Positions 1-9,444 are shown, numbered from the stretch's first letter. The stretch is DNA of 64,000 nt from an uncultured Caryophanales bacterium (GCA_945873815.1 CAMCEE010000004.1:62001-126000), one strand, 5' to 3'. The notes: generated by a model from the letters alone, not told the origin. A program made the numbers and translations.

Positions 1-857
1 GCTTGGAGATGACCTCCTCCACCAAACTTCACTGCGGTTGGTTGAACTGGAACTCCTCTACTTCTAAATTCTACTCTAACTTCTCCAGAGTCAGATTCGG
101 AGAAAAATACCCATATTGGAGAGCCTGGTATTCCTGAAACTGAATTAACTAGACTTGCGCAAGTATTAAAATCCAAATCGTGTTCATGAATTACTTCCTT
201 AGGAATTGGAAGATAAATAACTCCATTAGGTGATTTCTTATAGTTTGCGAAAATATATCCCTTAAAGCGCAAAATCTTTTCATCAACTTCATACATCATA
301 TCGTACAACGTTTTTATATCGATTCCAGTCTTCACTAATTCTCCAGCAAGAGAATATGCTTCTCCTCTAATCGGTTGATATAAAAATCTTCCAGAATCAG
401 TTATTAAACCTAGGAATAATGGTAATGCAGCTTCCTTTGTTAATTTTAGATTGAGAGAAACAGCCATTTCAGTAACGATTTCTGTTGTTGAAATCATATC
501 ATTATTGATTAATTCAATATCTCCAAAATGATCTTGTAGTTGATGATGATCCATTTTAATTATAGAAGATGCTAATTTGTATCTTTGATCTTCAATTCTT
601 GCAAGATTTGCAACATCGAGAATAACAGCCAAAGAAGATTCAATAATAGAATCGTCAACTTCATCCATTCTTCCAACAAAATCAAAATATTTAGGTAAAC
701 CACTTCCTAAAGCGTAAACTTCCTTATCAGGGAAATTCGCTTTAATGAGGTTTTTAAGTCCTAATATTGAGCCATAGCAATCTCCATCAGGAACAACATG
801 TCCAAAAATGGTAATTACATTTGCCTCCGATATTTTATTCCATATTTCTTTATACAT
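1..857 (-). CDS. nrnA: DHH/DHHA1 family phosphoesterase, NrnA-like (3' end outside window)
   Basis: Probable oligoribonuclease/pAp phosphatase that degrades very short RNAs left by other nucleases and hydrolyses pAp. I translated it directly because it runs off the left edge; about 285 codons are visible from an ATG at 857 preceded by GGAGGAAT. The N-terminal DHH domain shows GHVVPDGDCYGS (residues about 19-30), an ILDVAN aspartate motif and MDHHQ. The C-terminal DHHA1 domain is entered, with FGGGGH just before the window edge. NrnA enzymes are about 310-320 residues, so only a short tail is missing. It lies downstream of fba but is separated from it by a terminator-like hairpin. A GdpP-type phosphodiesterase is unlikely because there are no N-terminal membrane segments. 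Confidence 0.85.
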   Translation of the reverse strand, partial: MYKEIWNKISEANVITIFGHVVPDGDCYGSILGLKNLIKANFPDKEVYALGSGLPKYFDFVGRMDEVDDSIIESSLAVILDVANLARIEDQRYKLASSIIKMDHHQLQDHFGDIELINNDMISTTEIVTEMAVSLNLKLTKEAALPLFLGLITDSGRFLYQPIRGEAYSLAGELVKTGIDIKTLYDMMYEVDEKILRFKGYIFANYKKSPNGVIYLPIPKEVIHEHDLDFNTCASLVNSVSGIPGSPIWVFFSESDSGEVRVEFRSRGVPVQPTAVKFGGGGHLQ

Positions 858-879
858 AATATTCCTCCAATGTTAGAAA

Positions 880-903
880 CAAAAGAGTCCGAGTGGGACT
901 CTT
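880..903 (-). terminator. Intrinsic terminator after fba
   Basis: On the minus strand, AAGAGTCC pairs with GGACTCTT around a 5-base loop (883-903) and is followed by TTTTGTTTC. It lies 25 bases past the fba stop and ends about 23 bases before the nrnA start codon. Confidence 0.75.
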
Positions 904-927
904 AATAATTATCATATTAATGATAGA

Positions 928-1800
928 TTATTCGCCTGCTTTACCAATGCAACCGAACATTTCCATCTTAATCTTTACGATTTCTTTAATGCCTTCAACA
1001 CCAGGAGCTAATAATTTACGTGGATCGAAGCCCTTCTTTTCAAGATCTTTTCCTGCTTCAATATACTTTCTTGTTGCTTCAGCAAAATATAATTGGCATT
1101 CTGTATTAACATTAATTTTACATACACCTAGAGATATTGCTTTCTTAATCATATCTTCAGGAATGCCTGTTCCTCCATGTAAAACAAGTGGCATATCTCC
1201 ACATGCAGCTTTAATTGCATCTAATGCTTCGAAATCTAATCCTTGCCAGTTTGCTGGATATTGTCCATGAATGTTACCAATTCCTGCAGCAAGCATATCA
1301 ATTCCTAAATCAGAAATCATCTTACATTGTGTAGGATCTGCAACTTCTCCACGTCCAATAACGCCATCTTCTTCTCCACCAATTGATCCAACTTCAGCTT
1401 CAACAGTTGCGCCCAATGAATGAGCAATTTCAACAATCTCTTTTGTTTTTTCAATGTTTTCTTCGATTGAATAATGTGAACCGTCAAACATTACTGATGA
1501 GTAGCCTGCTTCAAGAGCCTTCTTAGCTCCTTCATAAGAACCATGGTCTAAGTGTAAAGCAACAGGAACTGTAATGTTCATTGATTTAATCATTGCTTTG
1601 ACCATACTTGCAACTACTTCATATCCTGTCATATACTTGTTAGCACCTTCAGATACTCCTAAAATTACTGGAGCATTTAGTTCTTGAGCAGTTGCTAAGA
1701 TTGCTTTTGTCCATTCAAGATTGTTAATGTTGAATGCACCTACAGCATAATGTCCCTCTCTTGCCTTTCTCATCATTTCTTTTGCATTTACTAATGGCAT
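928..1800 (-). CDS. fba: Class II fructose-bisphosphate aldolase
   Basis: Zinc-dependent aldolase that cleaves fructose 1,6-bisphosphate to glyceraldehyde 3-phosphate and dihydroxyacetone phosphate in cytosolic glycolysis. The 290 residues match the family length. Visible motifs are HLDHG (about 83-87, catalytic Asp and a zinc His), the VEAEVG glutamate, GNIHG (a zinc His) and VLHGGTG in the phosphate-binding region. The start follows TAGGAGGAAAAAGAT. In Bacillus subtilis fbaA lies downstream of rpoE with pyrG and spo0F between; here rpoE is directly upstream with a 43-base gap, so the two intervening genes are missing from this place. A tagatose-bisphosphate aldolase is the nearest alternative, but the context favours the glycolytic enzyme. 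Confidence 0.93.
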   Translation of the reverse strand: MPLVNAKEMMRKAREGHYAVGAFNINNLEWTKAILATAQELNAPVILGVSEGANKYMTGYEVVASMVKAMIKSMNITVPVALHLDHGSYEGAKKALEAGYSSVMFDGSHYSIEENIEKTKEIVEIAHSLGATVEAEVGSIGGEEDGVIGRGEVADPTQCKMISDLGIDMLAAGIGNIHGQYPANWQGLDFEALDAIKAACGDMPLVLHGGTGIPEDMIKKAISLGVCKINVNTECQLYFAEATRKYIEAGKDLEKKGFDPRKLLAPGVEGIKEIVKIKMEMFGCIGKAGE

Positions 1801-1843
1801 ATCTTTTTCCTCCTATATATACTCTTAGATAATAACCGCTAAA

Positions 1844-2206
1844 TTATTCTTCTTCGTAATCTGATTCAGTTTCGTTTGATTCTTCTTCATCCTCAAAATC
1901 TTCTTTTTCTTCTGGATCAAATTCTTCTTCTTGTTCATCATCATCATCCGTATAACAAACCTCTAAGAATGCTTCTGCATCTTTTGATGAATAACGTGAA
2001 CGTAATGCCCATGTATTTTCACCGACATTTAAGAATCTTCCATCTAACAAAATACTTGTATAAAATGGTCCAACTTTTGTTTTTGCATCATCTTCACTGA
2101 TTTCTTGGATTTCAACAACTTTTGCCCAAAGTGATGTGAAATCAACTGGTTCAGAGTTTGATGCAATGATATCGTATGCGACATCAACGTTTGATTTTTT
2201 TGACAT
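1844..2206 (-). CDS. rpoE: RNA polymerase delta subunit
   Basis: Accessory RNA polymerase subunit of Gram-positive bacteria that increases recycling and promoter selectivity. The N-terminal about 75 residues form the HARE-HTH type domain (VAYDIIAS near the start, WALRSRY at the end of the domain). The C-terminal 40 residues are almost entirely Asp, Glu and a few Ser, the typical disordered acidic tail. At 120 residues it is shorter than the about 170 of Bacillus, mainly through a shorter tail. The ATG follows GGAGGAAATTT. It sits 12 bases after argS, as in the conserved Bacilli order of a DUF1934 gene, argS and rpoE. Its presence is itself a strong marker for Bacilli. Confidence 0.93.
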   Translation of the reverse strand: MSKKSNVDVAYDIIASNSEPVDFTSLWAKVVEIQEISEDDAKTKVGPFYTSILLDGRFLNVGENTWALRSRYSSKDAEAFLEVCYTDDDDEQEEEFDPEEKEDFEDEEESNETESDYEEE

Positions 2207-2218
2207 AAATTTCCTCCA

Positions 2219-3850
2219 TTACATTTTTTCTGGTGCATTTACACCAATTGTGTCAAGTGCGTTTCTCATAACAATTTTACTTGCTTTACATAAAGCCAAA
2301 CGCGAAGCAGTTATTTCTGGTTCCTCTTCATCAATTACTCTACACATCGTATAGAACTCATGAATGGAAGTTGCAAGTTTTTGAATATAATTAGTAATCT
2401 TGTATGGTGCTCTTGCTTCTGAAGCAGAAACAATTTCCTTTGGAAAATCTGCAAGAATCTTAAGTAGTGTTAATTCCTTTTCTTCTTTTAAGTTCTTTCC
2501 AGTTAGATCTAGTTCATAATCTTTTCCTTTTTCAAGAACTGCACATAATCTTGCATGTGCATATTGCGCGTAATAAACAGGGTTTGATGAATCCATCTTA
2601 TGAGCTAAATCAAGGTCGAAATCAAGATGACCTGATGCTGCTCTTGATACGAAGAAGTATCTAACCGCATCGACGCTTGTGTCTTCGCATAATTCTTTCA
2701 TGCTTACTGCATTGCCAGTTCTTTTCGACATTTTAAATTCTTGTCCATCTTTGAATAAACGAACCATTTGAATTAATTCAACATTGAATGCATCTCCTGG
2801 ATATCCTAACATTTCAAGACTCGATCTCATTCTTTCGATATATCCATGGTGATCAGCACCAAGACAATCAATCAATGTTGTATAACCACGTTCGAATTTA
2901 TCCTTATGATATGCGATATCTGGTAATAGATATGTATAAGCACCATCAGACTTTATTATAACTCTATCTTTGTCATCTGTAAAATCTGTTGTTCTTAAAA
3001 AAGTTGCATCATCTTGAACGTAAATCCACTTTTTTAAATCTCTAAGAACTTCGTCAACTTTTCCAGCATCTCTAATTGCTAATTCACTTGAGAATATATC
3101 AAATTCAACGCGGAAGTCTTTTAAGTCTTTAATTATTTTATCAAGTTCAAGTTTGGTTCCCACTTTTTTGAAATAATTGAAATTCTCATCATTAAGTTCA
3201 AGTAGAGAATCACCCTTTTCTTCTTTAATCATTGCTGCAAGATTAATCAAATCTCCCCCATGATAACCATCTTCTGGGAATGGGAATTCCTTATCTCCAC
3301 ATACTTCGTGATATCTTGCTTGAAGAGATTTTGCTAAATTATTGATTTGATTACCTGCATCGTTTACATAATATTCACGCGTTACATCGTAACCTGCTTT
3401 TTTATATAATTTGCAAATAACATCACCGATTGCTGCTCCTCTTGCGTGTCCTAAATGAAGATCACCAGTTGGATTTGCACTAACGAATTCAACATTGATT
3501 TTTCCTTCATGCTTTTCTTTAGAATTACCATATTCTTCATCTTCATCGACAATTGTTTTAATAATTGCTTGTAATGAATCTTGCTTCATAAAGAAATTAA
3601 TAAATCCAGGACCTGCAATCTCAACTTTTTCAACAAGATTTGAATCGATATTCGATACGATTTCTTCTGCAATCGCACGAGGAGATTTATGAAGTGTACG
3701 AGCCATTTGCATTGCAACTGTGGAAGCATAATCCCCATGAGCTTTATCTTTTGATCTCTCGATGACAATGTTAGATAATTCTACAAATACACCCATTTTC
3801 TCTAGAGCATCTTTAATCACATTCTTAATCTTCATTTCAATGTCTAACAT
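2219..3850 (-). CDS. argS: Arginyl-tRNA synthetase
   Basis: Class I synthetase that charges tRNA-Arg. The 543 residues match the family. The N-terminal Add-1 tRNA-binding domain occupies about 1-110, the class I signature HLGH is at about 132-135 in NPTGDLHLGHARG, and FKMSKRTGN is the KMSKS-type loop. The C-terminal DALR anticodon-binding domain follows. The start is an ATG after GAAGGAGATAAAAAAGT. The upstream DUF1934 gene overlaps this gene by 7 bases, so translation is probably coupled. No unusual residue was noticed. Confidence 0.96.
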   Translation of the reverse strand: MLDIEMKIKNVIKDALEKMGVFVELSNIVIERSKDKAHGDYASTVAMQMARTLHKSPRAIAEEIVSNIDSNLVEKVEIAGPGFINFFMKQDSLQAIIKTIVDEDEEYGNSKEKHEGKINVEFVSANPTGDLHLGHARGAAIGDVICKLYKKAGYDVTREYYVNDAGNQINNLAKSLQARYHEVCGDKEFPFPEDGYHGGDLINLAAMIKEEKGDSLLELNDENFNYFKKVGTKLELDKIIKDLKDFRVEFDIFSSELAIRDAGKVDEVLRDLKKWIYVQDDATFLRTTDFTDDKDRVIIKSDGAYTYLLPDIAYHKDKFERGYTTLIDCLGADHHGYIERMRSSLEMLGYPGDAFNVELIQMVRLFKDGQEFKMSKRTGNAVSMKELCEDTSVDAVRYFFVSRAASGHLDFDLDLAHKMDSSNPVYYAQYAHARLCAVLEKGKDYELDLTGKNLKEEKELTLLKILADFPKEIVSASEARAPYKITNYIQKLATSIHEFYTMCRVIDEEEPEITASRLALCKASKIVMRNALDTIGVNAPEKM

Positions 3851-4278
3851 ACTTTTTTATCTCCTTCATATTCAATTCTTACCACATTTCTTGTTAATGG
3901 TTTACTATGTTCAATATCATTTTTTGCATACAAGTCATAATCGAATAAGATCACATTATTTTCAAATTGAACATCGAAAGTTCTCGTTTCCAATTCTAAT
4001 CTTGATGAATCAATATCGTATATGCACTCCTCATATGTATCAATCTTAATCCCCATTGACAAGTTGATATTCTCACTTTTCTCAATTACCTTAATGACTT
4101 CTTTACTAGCATCAACAGTAACTAATAACGTCCCAGATTCAGTATTATAAAACCTAAACATGTAATGTCCTAATTCTTCATCTATTGATACTACTTCACC
4201 ATTATAAACTACTTTACCTTCTTCTTTTGTATCGTAGTCTCTAATTGATAATTTAATTGTACATAATCGTGTTGTCAT
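3844..4278 (-). CDS. DUF1934 (YwiB-like) beta-barrel protein
   Basis: Function unknown. The 144-residue product resembles the DUF1934/YwiB family of small lipocalin-like beta-barrel proteins found next to argS in Bacilli. It consists of alternating beta-strand-like stretches (TIKLSIRDYDT, MFRFYNTESGTLLVTVDAS) and ends in a positively charged tail. I use the ATG at 4278 because GGTGGTGAG lies just upstream as a ribosome-binding site; a GTG at 4290 would add four residues and consume that site. It overlaps argS by 7 bases and is the first gene of the run DUF1934-argS-rpoE-fba. The family call rests on context and general pattern rather than a diagnostic catalytic motif. Confidence 0.75.
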   Translation of the reverse strand: MTTRLCTIKLSIRDYDTKEEGKVVYNGEVVSIDEELGHYMFRFYNTESGTLLVTVDASKEVIKVIEKSENINLSMGIKIDTYEECIYDIDSSRLELETRTFDVQFENNVILFDYDLYAKNDIEHSKPLTRNVVRIEYEGDKKVC

Positions 4279-4368
4279 TTTTCTCACCACCGAAATAATA
4301 TATTAAATATTATTTAATTACAATAAGGAAAGCATATTTTCTTCTTTTTCTGTTTAAAAAAGTTGAAT

Positions 4369-4393
4369 CCTTTCAAAAATAATATTGAAAGGG
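4369..4393 (+). promoter_or_regulatory. Inverted repeat covering the PBP ribosome-binding site
   Basis: CCTTTCAA (4369-4376) and TTGAAAGG (4385-4392) are perfect inverted repeats separated by 8 A/T bases, with one further T-G pair possible outside. The right arm contains the AAAGGG that is the only Shine-Dalgarno candidate for the ATG at 4403, so folding of the mRNA would hide it. It could instead be a DNA operator in the divergent promoter region between the DUF1934 gene and the PBP gene. Confidence 0.5.
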
Positions 4394-4402
4394 ATGACAT
4401 TA

Positions 4403-6265
4403 ATGAAATTTAAAAAAATATGTAAAGCGATTATCGTCTCCATTTTAATTGCAACATTGTCTCTTTTTTTTACATTACTAGTCATTCCTTCTCCAAATAT
4501 TAATCATCCAAATGTCATTACATATAAATCCATAAATAACGATTATATTGAAACGGAAATTGCCAATTCCAAATCACAGTATGTCAACTTAGAAGATATA
4601 TCTATCCCCCTAAGAAAGACTTTAATCTCCATTGAAGATCAACATTTCTATTCGCATAATGGATTAGATTACAATAGAATAATAAAAAGTCTATTCACTA
4701 ACCTCAAGCAAGGTAAGATTGTCGAAGGCGCATCAACATTAACTCAACAATTAACAAGAATTGCATTATTAAATAATGAAAAATCATTCACAAGGAAAAT
4801 AATGGAGATGATTCTATCTAAAAAAATGGAGGCAAAATACAATAAGGATGACATCCTTGAAATGTATTTTAACATTGCTTTTTTCGGACATAATATATAT
4901 GGGATATACAATGCTTGTTCATACTATTTTTCAAAACTCCCTAAGGACATAGATTACGCCGAAGCAAGCGTACTAGTTGGGATTATTAATTCTCCTAATA
5001 GATATGCTCCTGATATCAATTATTCCCTATGTATAGAAAAGCAAATGCAGATTCTTTCAATTTTAAAAAATCGAAATATCATCGATGAAGAAACATATCA
5101 AAAAGCACAAAAAAATGAATTAAATTTCACTTTTTCAAAAAATGATAATCATGATCATTCTTATTATTTTGACGCGATAAGAAAAGAATTATCTACTTTA
5201 GGATTAAATAAGAATTTGAATAAAGAAGGACTAATAATCACATCATATTACGATAATCTCATACAAACTTACGTTAATTCTATCATCAAAAAATACCAAC
5301 ATCATCTAAAAGAAGATGAAGATATTGCAGTAATAATAATGAAACCATATTCTAATAAAGTAATCGCACTTTCCGGTGGACTATCATATATAAATAGTTC
5401 ATTCAATCGCGCGATAGATAGCAAAAGGCAAATCGGATCAACTATCAAACCAATAATCTATTATCTTGCTCTAAATAAGGGTTTTACGTATAAAACAGAA
5501 TTCCTCTCTAAAGAAACAACATTCCATATATGTGATATTGGCGATTATTCTCCGAAGAATTCGAACAACAAATACGCAAATAGAAGAATCAATTTGATTG
5601 AAGCTATTGCAAACTCCGATAATATATACGCGATGAAATCTTCACTATACATCGGAAGTGAAAACATATATTCATATTTAGAAGAATATTCAATAACATC
5701 ATCGATTCATTCCCCTACAATCGCTTTAGGAACAATCGAAATGTCTCCTTTAGAACTATGTTCAATCTATAATACTTTTGCAAGTGAAGGAATGTATTAT
5801 GAGCCGAAATTCATTAATACTGTTCAAGATTTTAATAATAGAATACTATATAAAGACCCATTAAATGCAAAAAGAACAATGTTAAGATCAAAAGCAATCG
5901 AAATGAATTATTATCTAAAAAGTCCATTTGATAAAGCTTTTAAATCCTACACTTCTCCATCTTTATTATCCTATCAAACAAAAGCAACATTTTCCGCAAA
6001 AACTGGCACCACTGATTCTTCAACATGGGTATGTGGATTCAATAAAAAATACACCATTTGCGTCTATTTAGGTACAGATAATAATTCTCAATTATCAAAC
6101 GCAAAAATAGCTAAATCTATATTCCAAGATTTAGCTAATTCATTATGTCCTATTGAAATAGAATTCTATGATATCCCCACCAATTATGATACTTTTACCC
6201 TCATTAATAAAGATACCAATGTGACATCATTTTCTTATATCAAAGAAAGAAAATTATTTGCTTAA
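4403..6265 (+). CDS. Class A penicillin-binding protein (glycosyltransferase-transpeptidase)
   Basis: Bifunctional wall synthase that polymerises lipid II and cross-links stem peptides on the outer face of the membrane. From the N-terminus: one membrane anchor (about residues 8-28), a GT51 domain with EDQHFYSHNG and GASTLTQQLTR, then a transpeptidase domain with STIK (SxxK), SDN (SxN) and KTGTT. The ATG at 4403 gives 620 residues; a TTG at 4385 lies inside the upstream inverted repeat and an ATG at 4394 directly abuts AAAGGG. It lacks the C-terminal extension of the ponA homologue at 32489, so it is a second, shorter paralogue. It is a single plus-strand gene among minus-strand genes, and its end overlaps the end of gltX by 12 bases tail to tail. 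Confidence 0.92.
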   Translation: MKFKKICKAIIVSILIATLSLFFTLLVIPSPNINHPNVITYKSINNDYIETEIANSKSQYVNLEDISIPLRKTLISIEDQHFYSHNGLDYNRIIKSLFTNLKQGKIVEGASTLTQQLTRIALLNNEKSFTRKIMEMILSKKMEAKYNKDDILEMYFNIAFFGHNIYGIYNACSYYFSKLPKDIDYAEASVLVGIINSPNRYAPDINYSLCIEKQMQILSILKNRNIIDEETYQKAQKNELNFTFSKNDNHDHSYYFDAIRKELSTLGLNKNLNKEGLIITSYYDNLIQTYVNSIIKKYQHHLKEDEDIAVIIMKPYSNKVIALSGGLSYINSSFNRAIDSKRQIGSTIKPIIYYLALNKGFTYKTEFLSKETTFHICDIGDYSPKNSNNKYANRRINLIEAIANSDNIYAMKSSLYIGSENIYSYLEEYSITSSIHSPTIALGTIEMSPLELCSIYNTFASEGMYYEPKFINTVQDFNNRILYKDPLNAKRTMLRSKAIEMNYYLKSPFDKAFKSYTSPSLLSYQTKATFSAKTGTTDSSTWVCGFNKKYTICVYLGTDNNSQLSNAKIAKSIFQDLANSLCPIEIEFYDIPTNYDTFTLINKDTNVTSFSYIKERKLFA

Positions 6266-7702
6266 TCGAGCAATAACTTCTTCTTTTCCAAGTATTTTAA
6301 TAATATTAACTAGTTCAATTCCATGCGATACTCCAGTTAAAGCTAAGCGAACAGGCATATACAAAGCTTTACCCTTTACTCCGATTGCATTTTGAACATT
6401 CTTAAATACTTGCTTAATATTTTCCGGATTAACCTCTTTTAATTCATTCAATTCTTCAATGAGCGCCTTAAATACTTTTGGTGTTGTATCTAGTGCAAGC
6501 ATTGCTTTTTCTTCTTCTCCTTCAACCTCCGAAGGTGAAATGATATTAGTTAATGGAGCGATTATATCATTTCCACATCCAATTTCATCTTTATAGAGTA
6601 AAGCAATATCTAGTAAAGTTTTATCATCATATTTACTTAAATCTAGTGCTTTTCCCATAAATGGTTTAATAAATTCAAGATATCTTGCATCATCTAAGCG
6701 ACGAATATATTGCGCATTTGTCCAAGTCATTTTTTGTTGATCAAACATTGATGGTGAAGTTGATAATCTCTTAGGATCGAATTCCTCTTTTGCTTCATCC
6801 ATTGAGAATATCTCCTTATTTGAATCAGGAGTCCATCCTAGTAATAGAATGAAATTAACAATTGCTTCAGGTAGATATCCTAAATCACGGTATTGAGACA
6901 TGAATTGAAGGATATTATTATCTCTTTTAGATAATTTCTTACCATTTTGATTGACAATAATTGTCATATGTCCAAACTTTGGAGGCTCCCAATTGAACAT
7001 ACGATATATTGCAATTTGTTTTGGAGTATTGGATAAATGCTCCTCCCCTCGTAAAACATGAGTGATTTCCATAAGATGATCATCAATTACAACTGCAAAA
7101 TTGTATGTAGGAATACCATTAGATTTCATAATAACGAAATCTCCGCCTAAATCATCGCTAGAGAAAGTTACCTTTCCTCTTACTAAATCGTCAAACTCAA
7201 TTTTTTCATGGTCATGTAATTTTATTCTAATACATGGTTTTCTGCCTTCTTTTTTATATGCTTCAATTTGTTCTTTAGTCGCATTCAAACATTTTCTATC
7301 ATATTTATACGCTTTAACACCATTATTGAGTTGTTCTTCTTTTCTTATCTCAAGTTCTTCGTTAGTGCAATAACAATAATAAGCGTCTCCTCTTCTAACT
7401 AATTCTTCAGCGTATTGACGGTAAATATCCAGTCTTTCCATTTGACGATATGGAGCATATTTCTCATTAGGTTCATATGGTGATTCATCCGGATCAATTC
7501 CTAACCAACGTAAATCATCATATTGACTCTTTTCTCCACCTGGAACATTTCTTTCAATATCTGTATCCTCAATTCTAAAGATTATTTGCCCATTATATTT
7601 TTTTGCAAATAAATAATTAAATAATGCACTCCTAGCTCCACCAATATGTAAGAATCCCGTTGGTGAAGGAGCATATCTTACTCTAACTTTCTTTTCTTCC
7701 AT
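6254..7702 (-). CDS. gltX: Glutamyl-tRNA synthetase
   Basis: Class I synthetase that charges tRNA-Glu, and in many Bacilli also mischarges tRNA-Gln for later amidation. The 482 residues fit the family. The signature is in YAPSPTGFLHIGGARSA near the N-terminus, and GKKLSKRDN is the KMSKS-type loop. An all-helical anticodon-binding domain forms the last 170 residues. I place the start at 7702 (MEEKKVRV) because GGGAGGGACTAGAA precedes it; the 12-codon longer frame would overlap ispF. The order ispF-gltX matches Bacillus subtilis, and the 2-base gap suggests one operon. Confidence 0.95.
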   Translation of the reverse strand: MEEKKVRVRYAPSPTGFLHIGGARSALFNYLFAKKYNGQIIFRIEDTDIERNVPGGEKSQYDDLRWLGIDPDESPYEPNEKYAPYRQMERLDIYRQYAEELVRRGDAYYCYCTNEELEIRKEEQLNNGVKAYKYDRKCLNATKEQIEAYKKEGRKPCIRIKLHDHEKIEFDDLVRGKVTFSSDDLGGDFVIMKSNGIPTYNFAVVIDDHLMEITHVLRGEEHLSNTPKQIAIYRMFNWEPPKFGHMTIIVNQNGKKLSKRDNNILQFMSQYRDLGYLPEAIVNFILLLGWTPDSNKEIFSMDEAKEEFDPKRLSTSPSMFDQQKMTWTNAQYIRRLDDARYLEFIKPFMGKALDLSKYDDKTLLDIALLYKDEIGCGNDIIAPLTNIISPSEVEGEEEKAMLALDTTPKVFKALIEELNELKEVNPENIKQVFKNVQNAIGVKGKALYMPVRLALTGVSHGIELVNIIKILGKEEVIARLSK

Positions 7703-7704
7703 TT

Positions 7705-8184
7705 CTAGTCCCTCCCTAACAATACTGTTGAGAAGCATTCAATCGCTTCATTTTTTCCTATTTCACCGACTTTTTCATTTGTTTGTGCTTTAACCGAAAC
7801 ACGTGAAATATCAACATCCAACAAAATAGCAATATTCTTTCTCATATCATCGATATAGTCCTTTAATTTAGGTTTTTCTAATACTATCGATGCATCGATA
7901 TTCATAACGTGATAACCCTTATTCCTAACAATATTCATCACTTTCTTAACAATAATAGAAGAATCCATATTTAAAAATCTATCATCGTTATCAGGAAACA
8001 TCTTTCCTAAATCGCCTAATGCTAAAGCTCCCATTAAACTCTCAGCAAGCGCATGATATAAGCAATCTCCATCACTATGCGATACATTTCCTTTTTCGAA
8101 AGGAATCTTTATTCCGCCTAAAACAAATGGACGATTATTTTCTTCTAATCTATGAATATCTCTCGCGTGACCAATTCTAATCAT
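7705..8184 (-). CDS. ispF: 2-C-methyl-D-erythritol 2,4-cyclodiphosphate synthase
   Basis: Trimeric zinc enzyme of the MEP isoprenoid pathway, forming the cyclic diphosphate with loss of CMP. The 159 residues match the usual size. RIGHARDIHRL at the start carries the metal-binding DxH, SHSDGDCLYHALAES carries the family signature with the third zinc ligand, and GDLGKMFPD follows. The first residue of the usual GHGFDVH pattern is shifted to GHARDIH, a mild divergence that keeps the ligands. Dxr, another enzyme of this pathway, is at 47687, so the organism probably makes isoprenoids by this route. Confidence 0.94.
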   Translation of the reverse strand: MIRIGHARDIHRLEENNRPFVLGGIKIPFEKGNVSHSDGDCLYHALAESLMGALALGDLGKMFPDNDDRFLNMDSSIIVKKVMNIVRNKGYHVMNIDASIVLEKPKLKDYIDDMRKNIAILLDVDISRVSVKAQTNEKVGEIGKNEAIECFSTVLLGRD

Positions 8185-8191
8185 AATTCAC

Positions 8192-9295
8192 CTATACATT
8201 AAATCTAATGAGCATACAATCTCCATCTTGAACCTTATATGCCTTACCTTCAGTTCTAATTTTACCTGCTTCTTTAAGTGCTTTTTCAGATTTATAAACT
8301 TCCATATCATTATATGCATATACTTCCGCGCAGATAAATCCTCTTTGAAAATCGGTATGAATCGTGCCTGCACATTCTGGAGCTGTCATTCCATTTGTAA
8401 ATGTCCACGCGCGAACTTCATCTGCACCAACGGTAAAAAACGTTGATAAATTGAGTAGATCATAAGTCGTTTTAACTAAGCGATCTAGTCCAGTTGAAGA
8501 AACGCCTAATGATTCAAGATATTCCATCTTTTCTTCAAGTGGTAAACTCGATAATTCACATTCTGTATTTGCACAGATTGGAATGCATTGCGAGTTTTCT
8601 TTTTTTGCAATTTCACAAACTTGTAAATAGTATTTAGAATTATCTAAATCCGCATAGTCTTCTTCTGCAACATTCGCAACATACAAAACAGGTTTTGCAG
8701 TTAATAGATTATACGAAGAAAGAAGTTTTTTCTCTTCTTCAGTAAAATCTAGAGTTCTTGCAGATTGCTCATTATCTAAAACTGCTTTTATTCTAGATAG
8801 TAGATTATATTCTGCAACAGATTCTTTATCTTTTGAAGTTCTTGCCTTAGTTTCAACTTTTGCAAGTCTTTTCGTAACTATATCAAGATCTGACATTATT
8901 AATTCAAGATTGATAATATCGATATCTCTTTGAGGATCTACACCGTTTTCAACATGGATAATATCAGGATTTTCAAAGCATCTAACAACGTGACAAATCG
9001 CATCGCAGTTACGGATATTACCAAGGAATTGATTTCCTAATCCTTCTCCCTTACTTGCACCTTTTACTAGCCCTGCAATATCGGTGAATTCGCAAGTTGC
9101 TTTTACAATCCTTTTTGGATTAAAGATTTTAACTAGTTCATCAACTCTTGGATCGTTAACTTCTACCACGCCAGAATTTGGATTTATCGTTGCAAAAGGA
9201 TAATTTGCTGCTTCAACATTTGAATTAGTAATCGCATTGAATAATGTTGACTTTCCAACATTTGGAAGGCCGACGATACCTGCTTTAAGTGACAT
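8192..9295 (-). CDS. ychF: Redox-regulated ATPase/GTPase YchF (Obg family)
   Basis: Ribosome-associated P-loop NTPase of the Obg family, implicated in stress responses and translation. The 367 residues are full length. Walker A is GLPNVGKST at about residues 9-17, the G3 region is FTDIAGLVKGASKGEG, a helical coiled-coil insertion lies around 130-200, and a TGS domain fills the last 85 residues. The G4 motif NVAEED replaces the strict GTPase NKxD, as expected for the ATP-preferring YchF group. The start follows AGAAGGAGTATAG. In Bacilli a DUF951 gene often lies beside ychF; here the two ABC transporter genes separate them. Confidence 0.95.
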   Translation of the reverse strand: MSLKAGIVGLPNVGKSTLFNAITNSNVEAANYPFATINPNSGVVEVNDPRVDELVKIFNPKRIVKATCEFTDIAGLVKGASKGEGLGNQFLGNIRNCDAICHVVRCFENPDIIHVENGVDPQRDIDIINLELIMSDLDIVTKRLAKVETKARTSKDKESVAEYNLLSRIKAVLDNEQSARTLDFTEEEKKLLSSYNLLTAKPVLYVANVAEEDYADLDNSKYYLQVCEIAKKENSQCIPICANTECELSSLPLEEKMEYLESLGVSSTGLDRLVKTTYDLLNLSTFFTVGADEVRAWTFTNGMTAPECAGTIHTDFQRGFICAEVYAYNDMEVYKSEKALKEAGKIRTEGKAYKVQDGDCMLIRFNV

Positions 9296-9444
9296 ATTCT
9301 ATACTCCTTCTTTTATCTATCAAACAAAGATAAAAATAACTAAAGATTTTATAAATCTTTCGACAATAGCATATCACAATAAAATGCAAAATACACACTA
9401 ATAGGCAAAATAATTACTATTTGCATATATTTTTTTAAAAAAGT
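9296..9444 (-). other. Gap with AT-rich hairpins before ychF
   Basis: It contains AAAGATTT-ATA-AAATCTTT, a perfect 8-base inverted repeat with a 3-base loop (9341-9359), and TTTTATC/GATAAAA closer to the ychF start. The first may end transcription of the ABC operon, but its T-tract is weak and offset. No gene was seen. Confidence 0.35.

Noticed and set aside
893-1270. Plus-strand open frame opposite fba
   Set aside because: Composition is that of an antisense frame and fba is certain.
9341-9359. AAAGATTT/AAATCTTT as a firm terminator of the ABC operon
   Set aside because: It is made of A-T pairs with one G-C, is about 90 bases past the stop and has only an offset T run.
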